DNA of 6,227 nucleotides from Saprospiraceae bacterium (GTDB lineage: Bacteria > Bacteroidota > Bacteroidia > Chitinophagales > Saprospiraceae): the NCBI GenBank assembly GCA_020852155.1, contig JADZBJ010000277.1, positions 1 through 6,227 of the forward strand, written 5' to 3'. Below are positions 1 through 6,204 of the stretch, piece by piece. Each line of letters opens with the position of its first letter. Position 1 is the stretch's first letter. The position numbers and the translations under genes were made by a program. The notes below the pieces were generated by a model that was given only the letters and a program-made list of their open reading frames with translations, had not been told where the DNA came from and ran no database searches.

Positions 1-27
1 GATTTGCAGGATTTACAATTTTTGAAG

Positions 28-70
28 ACACTAATCACTTACCACTAACCACTCATCGCTTACCACTTAC
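28..70 (-). repeat. Short degenerate repeat tract (AGTGATTAG family) at the 3' end of the acyltransferase gene
   Basis: Read on the minus strand, this stretch is a run of imperfect short units built on GTGGTAAG, GTGGTTAG and GTGATTAG. The same family occurs after the haloperoxidase gene at 4844-4892; the 11-mer AGTGATTAGTG is present in both (29-39 on minus, 4864-4874 on plus), in the same orientation relative to the upstream gene. The acyltransferase stop codon TGA (53-55) and its last few codons fall inside the tract, so the repeat overlaps the gene end. I see no terminator hairpin in bases 1-52. Function is unknown. Confidence 0.6.
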
Positions 71-1171
71 TTTCATGCGCATGAAGGGCGCTTCGAGGAA
101 TTTCCAGCTGATACGGGCCAGGATGTAAGTGCCAATGAATGCCAGTATGATATAGGTCAGTTGCGCTACCCAGGCTGGCCATCCTGATTGTCGGAGCCAG
201 TCGCCGAAGCCGCGCAGCCAGGCGTATTCGAACATTTGATGGAACACATAAAGACCGTAGCTGTATCGGCCAAGATGTTGTAAAAAACTGTTTTCGCAAA
301 ACCGCCTGACCAGTGCCTTTGGGTGCGGGTTCAGGGCGAGGTAGAGCATTCCGGCAAAAAACAGTGCTGAGAGGGTGTACAAACGGTGTTCCGTACCATT
401 GGCAAAAATCCAGTACATCTCCCATGCCGTCCACAGGCATAAAATGCGCGCCGCCCAACGGTCAAAAGGGATATACTCGTGCAGGTGCAGTCGGAAGAAA
501 ACAGCCAGAAAACTACCCGCCGCCAGTCCGTCCATTCTGGTAAATGGCAGTACATACGAGGCGGGCGACAATTTCATGTTTACCCAGTCATCCACCGTAA
601 AACGCAGCGGAATACTGACTGAAATCAAAACGAGGCATAGTACGGCCAGCCAGCGCATGGGCACAAACCGAACGATCAAAGGCCACACTAAATAAAATTG
701 CTCTTCGACCGCCAGCGACCACAAGTGATTGAGGTTAAAAACGTGACTGTGGTAGAGCCAGTTATTCTTTAATGAAACGGCAATATTGGGCGCAAAACCG
801 AAAAACCACCTAAACGAATCATAGCCATGAAGGCGATCGGGCGCTTTTTCAATGAAAATGACCGTCAACCAGACAACCATCACCACGAAATAGTATAACG
901 GGAAAATGCGCAATACCCTGCGCCGATAAAACTGTCGCCAATAATGCTCGTGGTTTTTGGAATCCAGCAGAATGCCGGTAATCAGAAAGCCTGATAAAAC
1001 AAAAAACAAATCCACGCCAATCCAGCCGAACTGCGCCATGTAATACTGGCGTTCGACAGCGAAAAAATCGCGCAGGAGAAAATGGCTGATCATGACCATC
1101 AGGATGGCTAACCCTCTGATGCCATCCAGTGCCGGAATATGCCCCCTGAACTGTATTGCTCCTTGTTGCAT
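53..1171 (-). CDS. Acyltransferase-3 family (OafA/YrhL-like) integral membrane O-acyltransferase
   Basis: This 372-residue protein is predicted to sit in the inner membrane and move an acyl group (often acetyl) onto a sugar or other surface-glycan or lipid acceptor; the acceptor cannot be told from sequence. Seen directly: about ten hydrophobic helices; the family R-x10-H motif in the first (Arg19 and His30 within LDGIRGLAILMVMISH); GVDLFFVLSGFLIT at 52-65; RRRVLRIFPLYY at 83-94; WSLAVEEQFY at 151-160; RMDGLAAG at 212-219; and GRYSYGLYVFHQ at 301-312. The length fits a stand-alone acyltransferase-3 domain without the extra C-terminal SGNH domain of some relatives. The ATG at 1171 is chosen because the conserved LDGIRG begins at residue 15 and the next Met residues lie inside that helix. 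There is no Shine-Dalgarno, which is normal for Bacteroidota. The gene is transcribed divergently from the haloperoxidase gene and has no visible operon partner in the window. The C-terminal MRMKVSGKR runs into a repeat tract. Confidence 0.92.
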   Translation of the reverse strand: MQQGAIQFRGHIPALDGIRGLAILMVMISHFLLRDFFAVERQYYMAQFGWIGVDLFFVLSGFLITGILLDSKNHEHYWRQFYRRRVLRIFPLYYFVVMVVWLTVIFIEKAPDRLHGYDSFRWFFGFAPNIAVSLKNNWLYHSHVFNLNHLWSLAVEEQFYLVWPLIVRFVPMRWLAVLCLVLISVSIPLRFTVDDWVNMKLSPASYVLPFTRMDGLAAGSFLAVFFRLHLHEYIPFDRWAARILCLWTAWEMYWIFANGTEHRLYTLSALFFAGMLYLALNPHPKALVRRFCENSFLQHLGRYSYGLYVFHQMFEYAWLRGFGDWLRQSGWPAWVAQLTYIILAFIGTYILARISWKFLEAPFMRMKVSGKR

Positions 1172-1175
1172 CGGG

Positions 1176-1183
1176 CAAACATA
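1176..1183 (-). promoter_or_regulatory. Putative Bacteroidota -7 promoter box for the acyltransferase gene
   Basis: The minus strand reads TATGTTTG, an exact match to the Bacteroidota housekeeping -7 consensus TAnnTTTG. Only a one-mismatch -33 candidate (TTC for TTG, about 17-19 bases upstream) is visible. The box ends four bases before the ATG, so transcription from here would give an almost leaderless message. Either the message is leaderless or the match is chance. Confidence 0.35.
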
Positions 1184-1416
1184 CGTTAAAACTTAGCTTG
1201 AAGCACGTCCGGGATTTCATTATCAGTTTAGGCCGACCAAATTTTATCCGGTCTTTTTTGGCTTTTTTCGGCTGTTGCATTGTATTAAGCCCGGAAAATG
1301 CTGCCGCTCCGAAATAAATTTTCCAAGATTCGACTCTTTATGGAAATTCAAAAATTCACTATAAAAATCAGCGGCGGCAATGATGCTAATTAAGAAACAT
1401 TCTCAATAGGCCATCG

Positions 1417-1424
1417 TAACTTTG
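1417..1424 (+). promoter_or_regulatory. Putative Bacteroidota -7 promoter box for the haloperoxidase gene
   Basis: TAACTTTG is an exact match to the TAnnTTTG -7 consensus. Transcription would begin near 1428-1432, leaving a leader of about 60 bases before the ATG at 1493. A GTG start at 1439 would lie almost at the message's 5' end, so this box supports the ATG. No clear TTG -33 element is seen at the expected distance. Confidence 0.45.
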
Positions 1425-1492
1425 CCAATTCGCCATCTGTGAATTCCCTCTTGGCGGTAGATGGTTTTCCAAATTTAAAAAGACGATTGCTG

Positions 1493-4400
1493 ATGAAAAA
1501 ATTATTTTACCTGTTACTTTCGCTGATGTTTCTGGGCTTGTCTGCCGGGAATGTTTCAGCGCAACAATCCGTCGCCAGGCAGTGGAATGAAGTGATGCTT
1601 CAGGCCATAAGAAATGACCTGGCGCGGCCTCCTGTTCATGCCCGGAATCTATACCATGTTTCTATGGCCATGTGGGATGCCTGGGCTGCTTATGACACCC
1701 TGGGCGCACGTACTTATTTACTCGGAAAAACAGTTGGCAATTATACTTGTCCATTTAATGGCGTTCCCGCGCCGGCAGATATAGAAGTCGCGCGTGCGGA
1801 AGCCATAAGCCATGCAGCTTATTCGGTACTTCGATATCGCTTTCAATATTCTCCGAATGCGGTGCTGACATTAACTTCATTTCGAAATTTAATGATTTCG
1901 CTGGGCTATAATCCTGATGATTTTTCAACAGATTATAACAACGGCGATCCGGCAGCATTGGGCAATTATATTGGCAACTGTATCATCTTCTACGGATTGC
2001 AGGATGGCTCCAATGAAGGTGGTGGCTACTCTAATATGTTTTATAATCCGGTTAATTTGCCACTCAACCCGGCAAACCCCGGCGATCCATTTCTTTCGGA
2101 TCCCAATCGCTGGCAACCTTTGCTGGTAGATGGGGCCGTTGACCAGAATGGCAACCCTATTCCCTCCCTGCAACGGGCACAAAGCCCTGAATGGGGCAGG
2201 GTAGTGCCTTTTGCTATTCCGGCTTCTGAAAAAAAGGTTTTCACCCGCAATAACGTCGACTGGATTGTTTATCACGACCCCGGGCCTCAACCCATGCTGG
2301 ATACGGCCACTGATGGCGATCCATCGGAAGCTTACCGCTGGAACTTCAATATGGTTTCCATCTGGGGATCGCACCTGACGCCTAATGACAATGTTATGTG
2401 GGACATTTCACCAGCCACTATCGGAAATACGGCATGGTTGCCCAATACGCTGGATGAGTACAAGGCATTTTATGGCGTTGATGGTCATGTGCCGCACCAG
2501 GGGCGTACCGTGAACCCCAAAACGGGGCTTCCGTATCAACCACAGATTGTACCACGCGGCGACTATACCCGTGTACTGGCTCAATTCTGGGCCGATGGCC
2601 CAAACTCGGAAACTCCACCGGGGCACTGGTTCTCCATCCTGAATAATGCGATGGATCATCCGCAATTTGTGCGCAAATTCAACGGCACTGGCCCTGTGTT
2701 GTCCAACCTGGAGTTTGATGTTAAAATCTACTTCACGCTGGGCGCTGCCCTTCATGATGCCGCCATCAGTGCATGGAGTGTCAAGGGTTGGTATGATGGC
2801 GTTCGCCCGGTATCGGCCCTGCGCTGGATGGCTGATCAGGGGCAAAACAGCGACCCCGGCGCACCCCATTATGATCCGGCCGGTATTCAACTGGTTCCGG
2901 GCTATATTGAACAAGTACAAGCCGGCGATACATTGGCTGGCGTTAACGGACAAAATATTGGCAAAATAAAATTCTTCACCTGGAAAGGGCACGATCACAT
3001 CAGTTTCCCTTCGACCGATATTGGCGATGTGGGCTGGGTTCTGGCTGAAAATTTCTGGCCTTATCAACGAAAAACGTTCGTCACGCCGCCATTCCCGGGG
3101 TATATTTCAGGACACTCAACCTATTCCAGTGCTGCAGCAGAAGTGATTACGCTCGTTACGGGTGATGAATATTTCCCCGGCGGTATGGGCGAGTACCACA
3201 TCGCTGCCAATGGCGGGTTCCTGGGTTTTGAACAAGGCCCCAGCGTGGACATCACCCTGCAATGGGCTACCTATAAAGATGCAGCCGACCAAACCAGCCT
3301 GTCGCGCATCTGGGGCGGTATTCACCCGCCCGTAGATGATATTCCGGGACGTAAAGTGGGTAAAGCAGTGGGTATAGACGCATTTAACAAGGCAAAAACC
3401 TACTTCTTCCCGCTGGATTCAGATGGCGACGGATTTAATTCTCTGGTAGATTGTGATGACACCAATCCTGCCCTGAATCCTGGAGCCGTAGAAATCTGCG
3501 ATGGCATTGACAATAACTGCAATGGTCAGACAGATGAAAACCTGACGCCATTCACGTACTACGCAGATAACGATGGAGATGGGTACGGCAACAGCGACGC
3601 GACAACCAGCACTTGCTTTGCTATCCCTCCAACGGGCTATACCACCAATGGCAATGACTGCGATGACAATAACCCGAATATCTATCCTGGTGCAAGCGAA
3701 ACCTGCGATGGTTTTGACAATAACTGCGACGGGCAAATAGACGAAGGCATTCCGCTCAACACTTTCTATCGCGATGAAGATGGCGACGGTTATGGTAACA
3801 GCGATTTTATTCGCTCCTGCGATTTGGTTACACCGATTGGTTATGCCACTGAAACGGGCGATTGCAACGACCAAAACCCGAACATTAATCCGGGCATTGC
3901 CGAACTGTGCGACAATATGGACAATAACTGCAACGGCATCATTGATGAAAATGTGACGATGAATCAGTATTTCTTTGACAATGATGGCGATGGCTATGGC
4001 GACCCGGCAGATATGGTCAGCACTTGTTCACTGATTGCCCCATCAGGTTATGTCAACAATAGCCTCGATTGTAATGACCTCGACCCGCTGTACAATCCGG
4101 CTGCAGCCGAAATTTGCGACGGCTTTGACAACAACTGCGACGGCCAGATAGACGAAGGTCTGCCGTTGATGGTTATCTATGCCGACGCTGACGGTGATGG
4201 TTTTGGAGCACAGGAAGAATTGGCTACTTGCGAAACCATTATCCCGATTGGTTACGTAGGCAATAACCTTGACTGCGATGATACTAATGCCAATGTCAAC
4301 CCGGATGCTGTAGAAATCTGCGACCTGGTAGATAATAACTGCAATGGTGTCGTTGATGAAAACCTGTCAGTATTTACGTATTTTGAAGATGCTGACGCCG

Positions 4401-4843
4401 ACGGTTTTGGTTCGCTCATCAATCCATATACCACCTGTCAAACTACTGCACCGATCGGTTATGTGGTGAATAACCTTGACTGCGACGACACGAATGAGAA
4501 TGTTAATCCTGACGCTGACGAAGGCCCGACCCCTGACAGTCTCGATAATGATTGCAACGGACTCATTGACGATATCGTTGCCACTCGTGAGCCGCTTTTA
4601 GTGGTGAAGATTCAGCCTAATCCGGTGTACGACTGGTTGTCTGTGACCTTGCCGACTACTTCAGGTGTATTGCAGACCCGCATCACAGATGTATCGGGTA
4701 AAATCCTGCAATCTCAACAATGGAATGCGCACAGCGGACTTGTCCGAATCAACTTCTCTGACCTGCCTGAAGGCGTGTACCTGCTCTGGATCATTGACCT
4801 GAACAACCAGAAATTTGGTATTCAGCGGGTGGTTAAGATGTAA
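1493..4843 (+). CDS. Secreted vanadium-dependent haloperoxidase with six MopE-like metal-binding repeats and a T9SS sorting domain
   Basis: This 1116-residue protein is predicted to use vanadate and hydrogen peroxide to oxidise halides outside the cell. Domain order: signal peptide at 1-23 (MKKLFYLLLSL..., cleavage likely after VSA, before QQ); haloperoxidase/PAP2-fold domain at about 24-635; six acidic MopE-like repeats at 642-1027; and a type IX secretion C-terminal domain at about 1034-1116, starting near IQPNP and ending RVVKM. The N-terminal HARNLYHVSMAMWDAWAAYD is typical of this branch of haloperoxidases. All seven vanadate-site residues can be placed: Lys431 and Arg438 (K-x6-RP), Ser539-Gly540-His541 (YISGHS), and Arg605 and His611 (R-x5-H in SRIWGGIH). 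ATG 1493 is preferred over an in-frame GTG at 1439, which would put 18 unsuitable residues before the signal peptide. Export would be by Sec, then the T9SS across the outer membrane to the surface or medium. The same fold also hosts acid phosphatases, so activity is inferred, not shown. It appears monocistronic, ending at the 4907-4950 terminator. Confidence 0.9.
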   Translation: MKKLFYLLLSLMFLGLSAGNVSAQQSVARQWNEVMLQAIRNDLARPPVHARNLYHVSMAMWDAWAAYDTLGARTYLLGKTVGNYTCPFNGVPAPADIEVARAEAISHAAYSVLRYRFQYSPNAVLTLTSFRNLMISLGYNPDDFSTDYNNGDPAALGNYIGNCIIFYGLQDGSNEGGGYSNMFYNPVNLPLNPANPGDPFLSDPNRWQPLLVDGAVDQNGNPIPSLQRAQSPEWGRVVPFAIPASEKKVFTRNNVDWIVYHDPGPQPMLDTATDGDPSEAYRWNFNMVSIWGSHLTPNDNVMWDISPATIGNTAWLPNTLDEYKAFYGVDGHVPHQGRTVNPKTGLPYQPQIVPRGDYTRVLAQFWADGPNSETPPGHWFSILNNAMDHPQFVRKFNGTGPVLSNLEFDVKIYFTLGAALHDAAISAWSVKGWYDGVRPVSALRWMADQGQNSDPGAPHYDPAGIQLVPGYIEQVQAGDTLAGVNGQNIGKIKFFTWKGHDHISFPSTDIGDVGWVLAENFWPYQRKTFVTPPFPGYISGHSTYSSAAAEVITLVTGDEYFPGGMGEYHIAANGGFLGFEQGPSVDITLQWATYKDAADQTSLSRIWGGIHPPVDDIPGRKVGKAVGIDAFNKAKTYFFPLDSDGDGFNSLVDCDDTNPALNPGAVEICDGIDNNCNGQTDENLTPFTYYADNDGDGYGNSDATTSTCFAIPPTGYTTNGNDCDDNNPNIYPGASETCDGFDNNCDGQIDEGIPLNTFYRDEDGDGYGNSDFIRSCDLVTPIGYATETGDCNDQNPNINPGIAELCDNMDNNCNGIIDENVTMNQYFFDNDGDGYGDPADMVSTCSLIAPSGYVNNSLDCNDLDPLYNPAAAEICDGFDNNCDGQIDEGLPLMVIYADADGDGFGAQEELATCETIIPIGYVGNNLDCDDTNANVNPDAVEICDLVDNNCNGVVDENLSVFTYFEDADADGFGSLINPYTTCQTTAPIGYVVNNLDCDDTNENVNPDADEGPTPDSLDNDCNGLIDDIVATREPLLVVKIQPNPVYDWLSVTLPTTSGVLQTRITDVSGKILQSQQWNAHSGLVRINFSDLPEGVYLLWIIDLNNQKFGIQRVVKM
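3416..4573 (+). repeat. Six tandem MopE-like (putative metal-binding) repeats inside the haloperoxidase gene
   Basis: Residues 642-1027 hold six units of 68-69 residues. The DC[DN]D anchor of each begins at residues 653, 722, 790, 859, 927 and 996 (bases 3449, 3656, 3860, 4067, 4271, 4478). Each full unit reads roughly D-x-DGDG-[FY], then a Cys, then P-x-GY, DC[DN]D, E-x-CD and DNNC[ND]G-x-x-DE. The family is named after MopE of Methylococcus, a copper protein whose site involves a modified Trp, but these repeats contain no Trp and no His. The Asp-rich DxDGDG loops look more like calcium sites. The last unit is worn: its loop is DADADG and the E-x-CD cysteine is gone. The DNA copies have diverged, so recent expansion is unlikely. 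Confidence 0.85.
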
Positions 4844-4892
4844 GTGGTGAGTGATTAGAGGTGAGTGATTAGTGATTAGAGGTAAGTGATTG
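4844..4892 (+). repeat. Short degenerate repeat tract (GTGAGTGATTAG family) directly after the haloperoxidase stop
   Basis: Immediately after the TAA stop come imperfect units of GGTGAGTGATTAG (exact at 4846-4858 and 4860-4872), then TGATTAGAGG, TAAGTGATT and GATTATTA. The tract shares the 11-mer AGTGATTAGTG with the tract at 28-70, again oriented downstream of a gene end. It has no strong hairpin of its own and lies between the stop codon and the terminator, so it would be transcribed as 3' untranslated RNA. Confidence 0.6.
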
Positions 4893-4906
4893 ATTATTAA
4901 TTGAAT

Positions 4907-4950
4907 AAAAACGAGCGAAGAAGGTGTTTGACCTCTCTTCGCTCGTTTTT
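4907..4950. terminator. Strong bidirectional intrinsic terminator between convergent genes
   Basis: The arm AAAAACGAGCGAAGA (4907-4921) pairs perfectly with 4936-4950, including CGAGCGAAGA with TCTTCGCTCG. The stem continues with AGGT (4922-4925) against ACCT (4931-4934) after one bulged base, closing a 5-base loop (4926-4930). The 3' arm leads into a run of six T on the plus strand, and the A run on the 5' side gives TTTTTATT on the minus strand. The hairpin can therefore stop transcripts of both the haloperoxidase gene and the EAD11-like gene. Confidence 0.88.
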
Positions 4951-5004
4951 TATTGAATGAATCATGGCTGTTTTTGAAATTGATTACTTGCCGATATTGC
5001 CACC

Positions 5005-5309
5005 TCAAACGGCGCGCCAGCGCCCCTCAAACGCGAGCGTCAGCGAGCATTCCAACCACCTCAAACGGCGCGCCAGCGCCCCTCAAACGCGAGCGCCAGC
5101 GAGCATTCCAACCATATCAAACGGCGCGCCAGCGCCAATCCAACGCGAGCGTCAGCGAGCATTCTAACTATATCAAACGGCGCGTCAGCGCCCCTCACAC
5201 GCGAGCATCAGCGAGCATTCTAACCATATCAAACGGCGCGTCAGCGCCCTTCAAACGCGAGCGTCAGCGAGCATTCTAACTATATCAAACGGCGCGCCAG
5301 CGCCCCTCA
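5005..5309. repeat. Array of about 5.4 copies of an exact 56-bp nested tandem repeat
   Basis: Units begin at 5005, 5061, 5117, 5173 and 5229, each exactly 56 bases; a truncated sixth starts at 5285 and ends at 5309. Each unit has two related halves, both opening with TCAAACG and both carrying the core GCGYCAGCG. Half A (22 bases) can form a GGCGC/GCGCC hairpin with loop GYCA. Half B (34 bases) has GCGAGC twice and ends in a tail like ATTCYAACYAYA. The half-A stem is identical in all six copies; within its hairpin only the loop Y varies. The last copy overlaps the stop codon (TGA on minus, 5307-5309) of the EAD11-like gene, so the array would lie in its 3' untranslated RNA ahead of the shared terminator. 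Plus-strand reading frames through it are open only because of base composition and period. Function and origin are unknown; a REP-like or minisatellite expansion is possible. Confidence 0.9.
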
Positions 5310-6152
5310 CTCCGGCACTTCCTGCCCCTGAGTATTGATGTAGAAATACTTCACTCCGTCGCGGCTGACGTAGGCTTTTCCGTTGGAAAAATGTGTGGCG
5401 TCTTTGAAACAGCAGAGCACCTGTTTGGTGCGCACATTGCGGTAAGCCATTTTTTCGCCCATCATGCCCAATTCCATATCGTTGACAATCACGGTTTTGC
5501 CAAAGCTGCGAAACTTGTTATCCGGCGTTGCCAAGGTCGTTGAGGTTGACGGTGTTTGTACGGGCTGTGTTTCAGTTTGGGCTGGTTTTGTATTGACAGG
5601 CGATGTGCTGGCCGGTTGTTTTTGCACCGTGCGTTGAGTCGGTTCGTTGCGCGAAGGTGTGGTCGTGGTTGTGACGGGCGGTATGCTGACAGACTGATTA
5701 TCTGACCCTTGTGTGGCGGTAGAAGGCGACTGCTGAACAATCGGCTTGTCACTGGCGGGCGGGGTAGGAGTCATGAGTTTCCAGATACCCAAACCGACCA
5801 GCGTCAGCGCTAAAAATCCGGCGACCCACATCCAGGTTTTGCTGGGGCTGGAGTTGTTTACAGTCGGCGGCGTTTCGTCCCAGGCGTCAGGGTTGAATTT
5901 GGCTTCAATGAGCGCCTCGTTTGTCCAGTGTGGCGGCAGGGATTGCGCCAGGTCTCTCATTGCTATATTGATTTGAGACAGTTCGAGTTTGTAGTTGTCG
6001 AGGCTGACTGCACCTGCGTGGTGTACCCGCATGAGTCTATGATAGCGTCCTGCAAGATTTCCAAAGATGTCTCTGTGTTCAACATCGGCATAATGGTTGG
6101 ACAGCAACTTTGTTGCCTCAATGGCAGCTTTCAGTTTGCCCTGATCGAGCAA
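5307..6152 (-). CDS. Membrane protein with N-terminal EAD11-like domain, Thr/Pro-rich linker and WG-like C-terminal repeat
   Basis: This 281-residue protein has no recognised gene name. Residues 1-73 resemble effector-associated domain 11 (EAD11), a small helical adaptor domain of Bacteroidota conflict systems: a first helix (QGKLKAAIEATKLL), then DIFGNLAGRYHRLMRVHHAG, then a helix with LDNYKLELSQINIAMRDLAQ. A single membrane helix spans about 107-127 (WMWVAGFLALTLVGLGIWKL). Residues about 128-212 are a low-complexity Thr/Pro/Ser/Gln linker, probably disordered. The C-terminal 213-281 ends in FSNGKAYVSRDG, YFYIN and GQEV, like a single WG-type repeat, and has a Cys247-Cys248 pair. EAD domains are thought to join a sensor or adaptor to an effector carrying the same EAD type, so I infer an EAD-inside, WG-outside membrane adaptor. 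No partner is in the window. The reading frame has no ATG or GTG before the domain; TTG 6152 is the best start, though ATT at 6161 or 6164 would add family-like residues (IIDE). The stop falls in the 56-bp repeat. Confidence 0.75.
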   Translation of the reverse strand: MLDQGKLKAAIEATKLLSNHYADVEHRDIFGNLAGRYHRLMRVHHAGAVSLDNYKLELSQINIAMRDLAQSLPPHWTNEALIEAKFNPDAWDETPPTVNNSSPSKTWMWVAGFLALTLVGLGIWKLMTPTPPASDKPIVQQSPSTATQGSDNQSVSIPPVTTTTTPSRNEPTQRTVQKQPASTSPVNTKPAQTETQPVQTPSTSTTLATPDNKFRSFGKTVIVNDMELGMMGEKMAYRNVRTKQVLCCFKDATHFSNGKAYVSRDGVKYFYINTQGQEVPE

Positions 6153-6204
6153 TTCATCAATAATAGTACGAGCGGCAGGCTTGATGTGTAGGTGGTTTTG
6201 TTGG

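Larger units (their letters stand above)
1172..1492. other. Divergent intergenic spacer between acyltransferase and haloperoxidase genes
   Basis: This 321-base spacer has no convincing gene. It contains a -7 box for each flanking gene (1176-1183 minus, 1417-1424 plus). It also contains two weak secondary-structure signals: a 4-bp GACC/GGTC stem followed by six T (1235-1259), and a 10-bp imperfect inverted repeat (1299-1308 against 1370-1379, one G-U pair) with a 61-base loop. Neither is strong enough to call. The stretch before 1493 is A-rich, as is usual upstream of Bacteroidota start codons. Confidence 0.6.

Noticed and set aside
1235..1259. Possible terminator: GACC/GGTC stem followed by six T
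   Set aside because: The stem is only four base pairs with an 11-base loop, and no plus-strand gene ends upstream of it in this spacer.
849..1280. Minus-strand 143-codon frame overlapping the start of the acyltransferase gene
   Set aside because: It is an out-of-frame shadow of the acyltransferase coding sequence extended into the spacer, with no recognisable features.
1299..1379. Imperfect inverted repeat TGCTGCCGCT / AGCGGCGGCA
   Set aside because: It has a 61-base loop and one G-U pair, and lies upstream of the predicted transcription start, so it is unlikely to be a leader structure; it could occur by chance.
1439..1492. In-frame GTG start giving an 18-residue N-terminal extension of the haloperoxidase
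   Set aside because: The extension would precede a textbook signal peptide starting at ATG 1493, and the predicted -7 box at 1417-1424 puts transcription start only about ten bases before the GTG.
2408..3067. Minus-strand 219-codon open frame, and others such as 1925-2374 and 3419-3874, inside the haloperoxidase gene
   Set aside because: They are antisense to a gene with clear domain-level conservation, show no recognisable motifs, and those over 3419-3874 reflect the repeated acidic codons on the other strand.
1493..3400. PAP2-type acid phosphatase instead of haloperoxidase
   Set aside because: The fold and metal-site motifs are shared, but the N-terminal HARNLYHVSMAMWDAWAAYD region and long insert pattern match the haloperoxidase branch. 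It remains a functional alternative because activity is not shown by sequence.
4953..5279. Plus-strand open reading frames of 108 and 67 codons across the 56-bp array
   Set aside because: The frames consist of Arg/Ala/Ser-rich repeats from a period not divisible by three, so each unit is read in a different frame. They lie after a terminator, and openness follows from composition.
5005..5309. CRISPR array
   Set aside because: The whole 56-base unit is conserved between copies, so there are no unique spacers, and no cas gene is seen.
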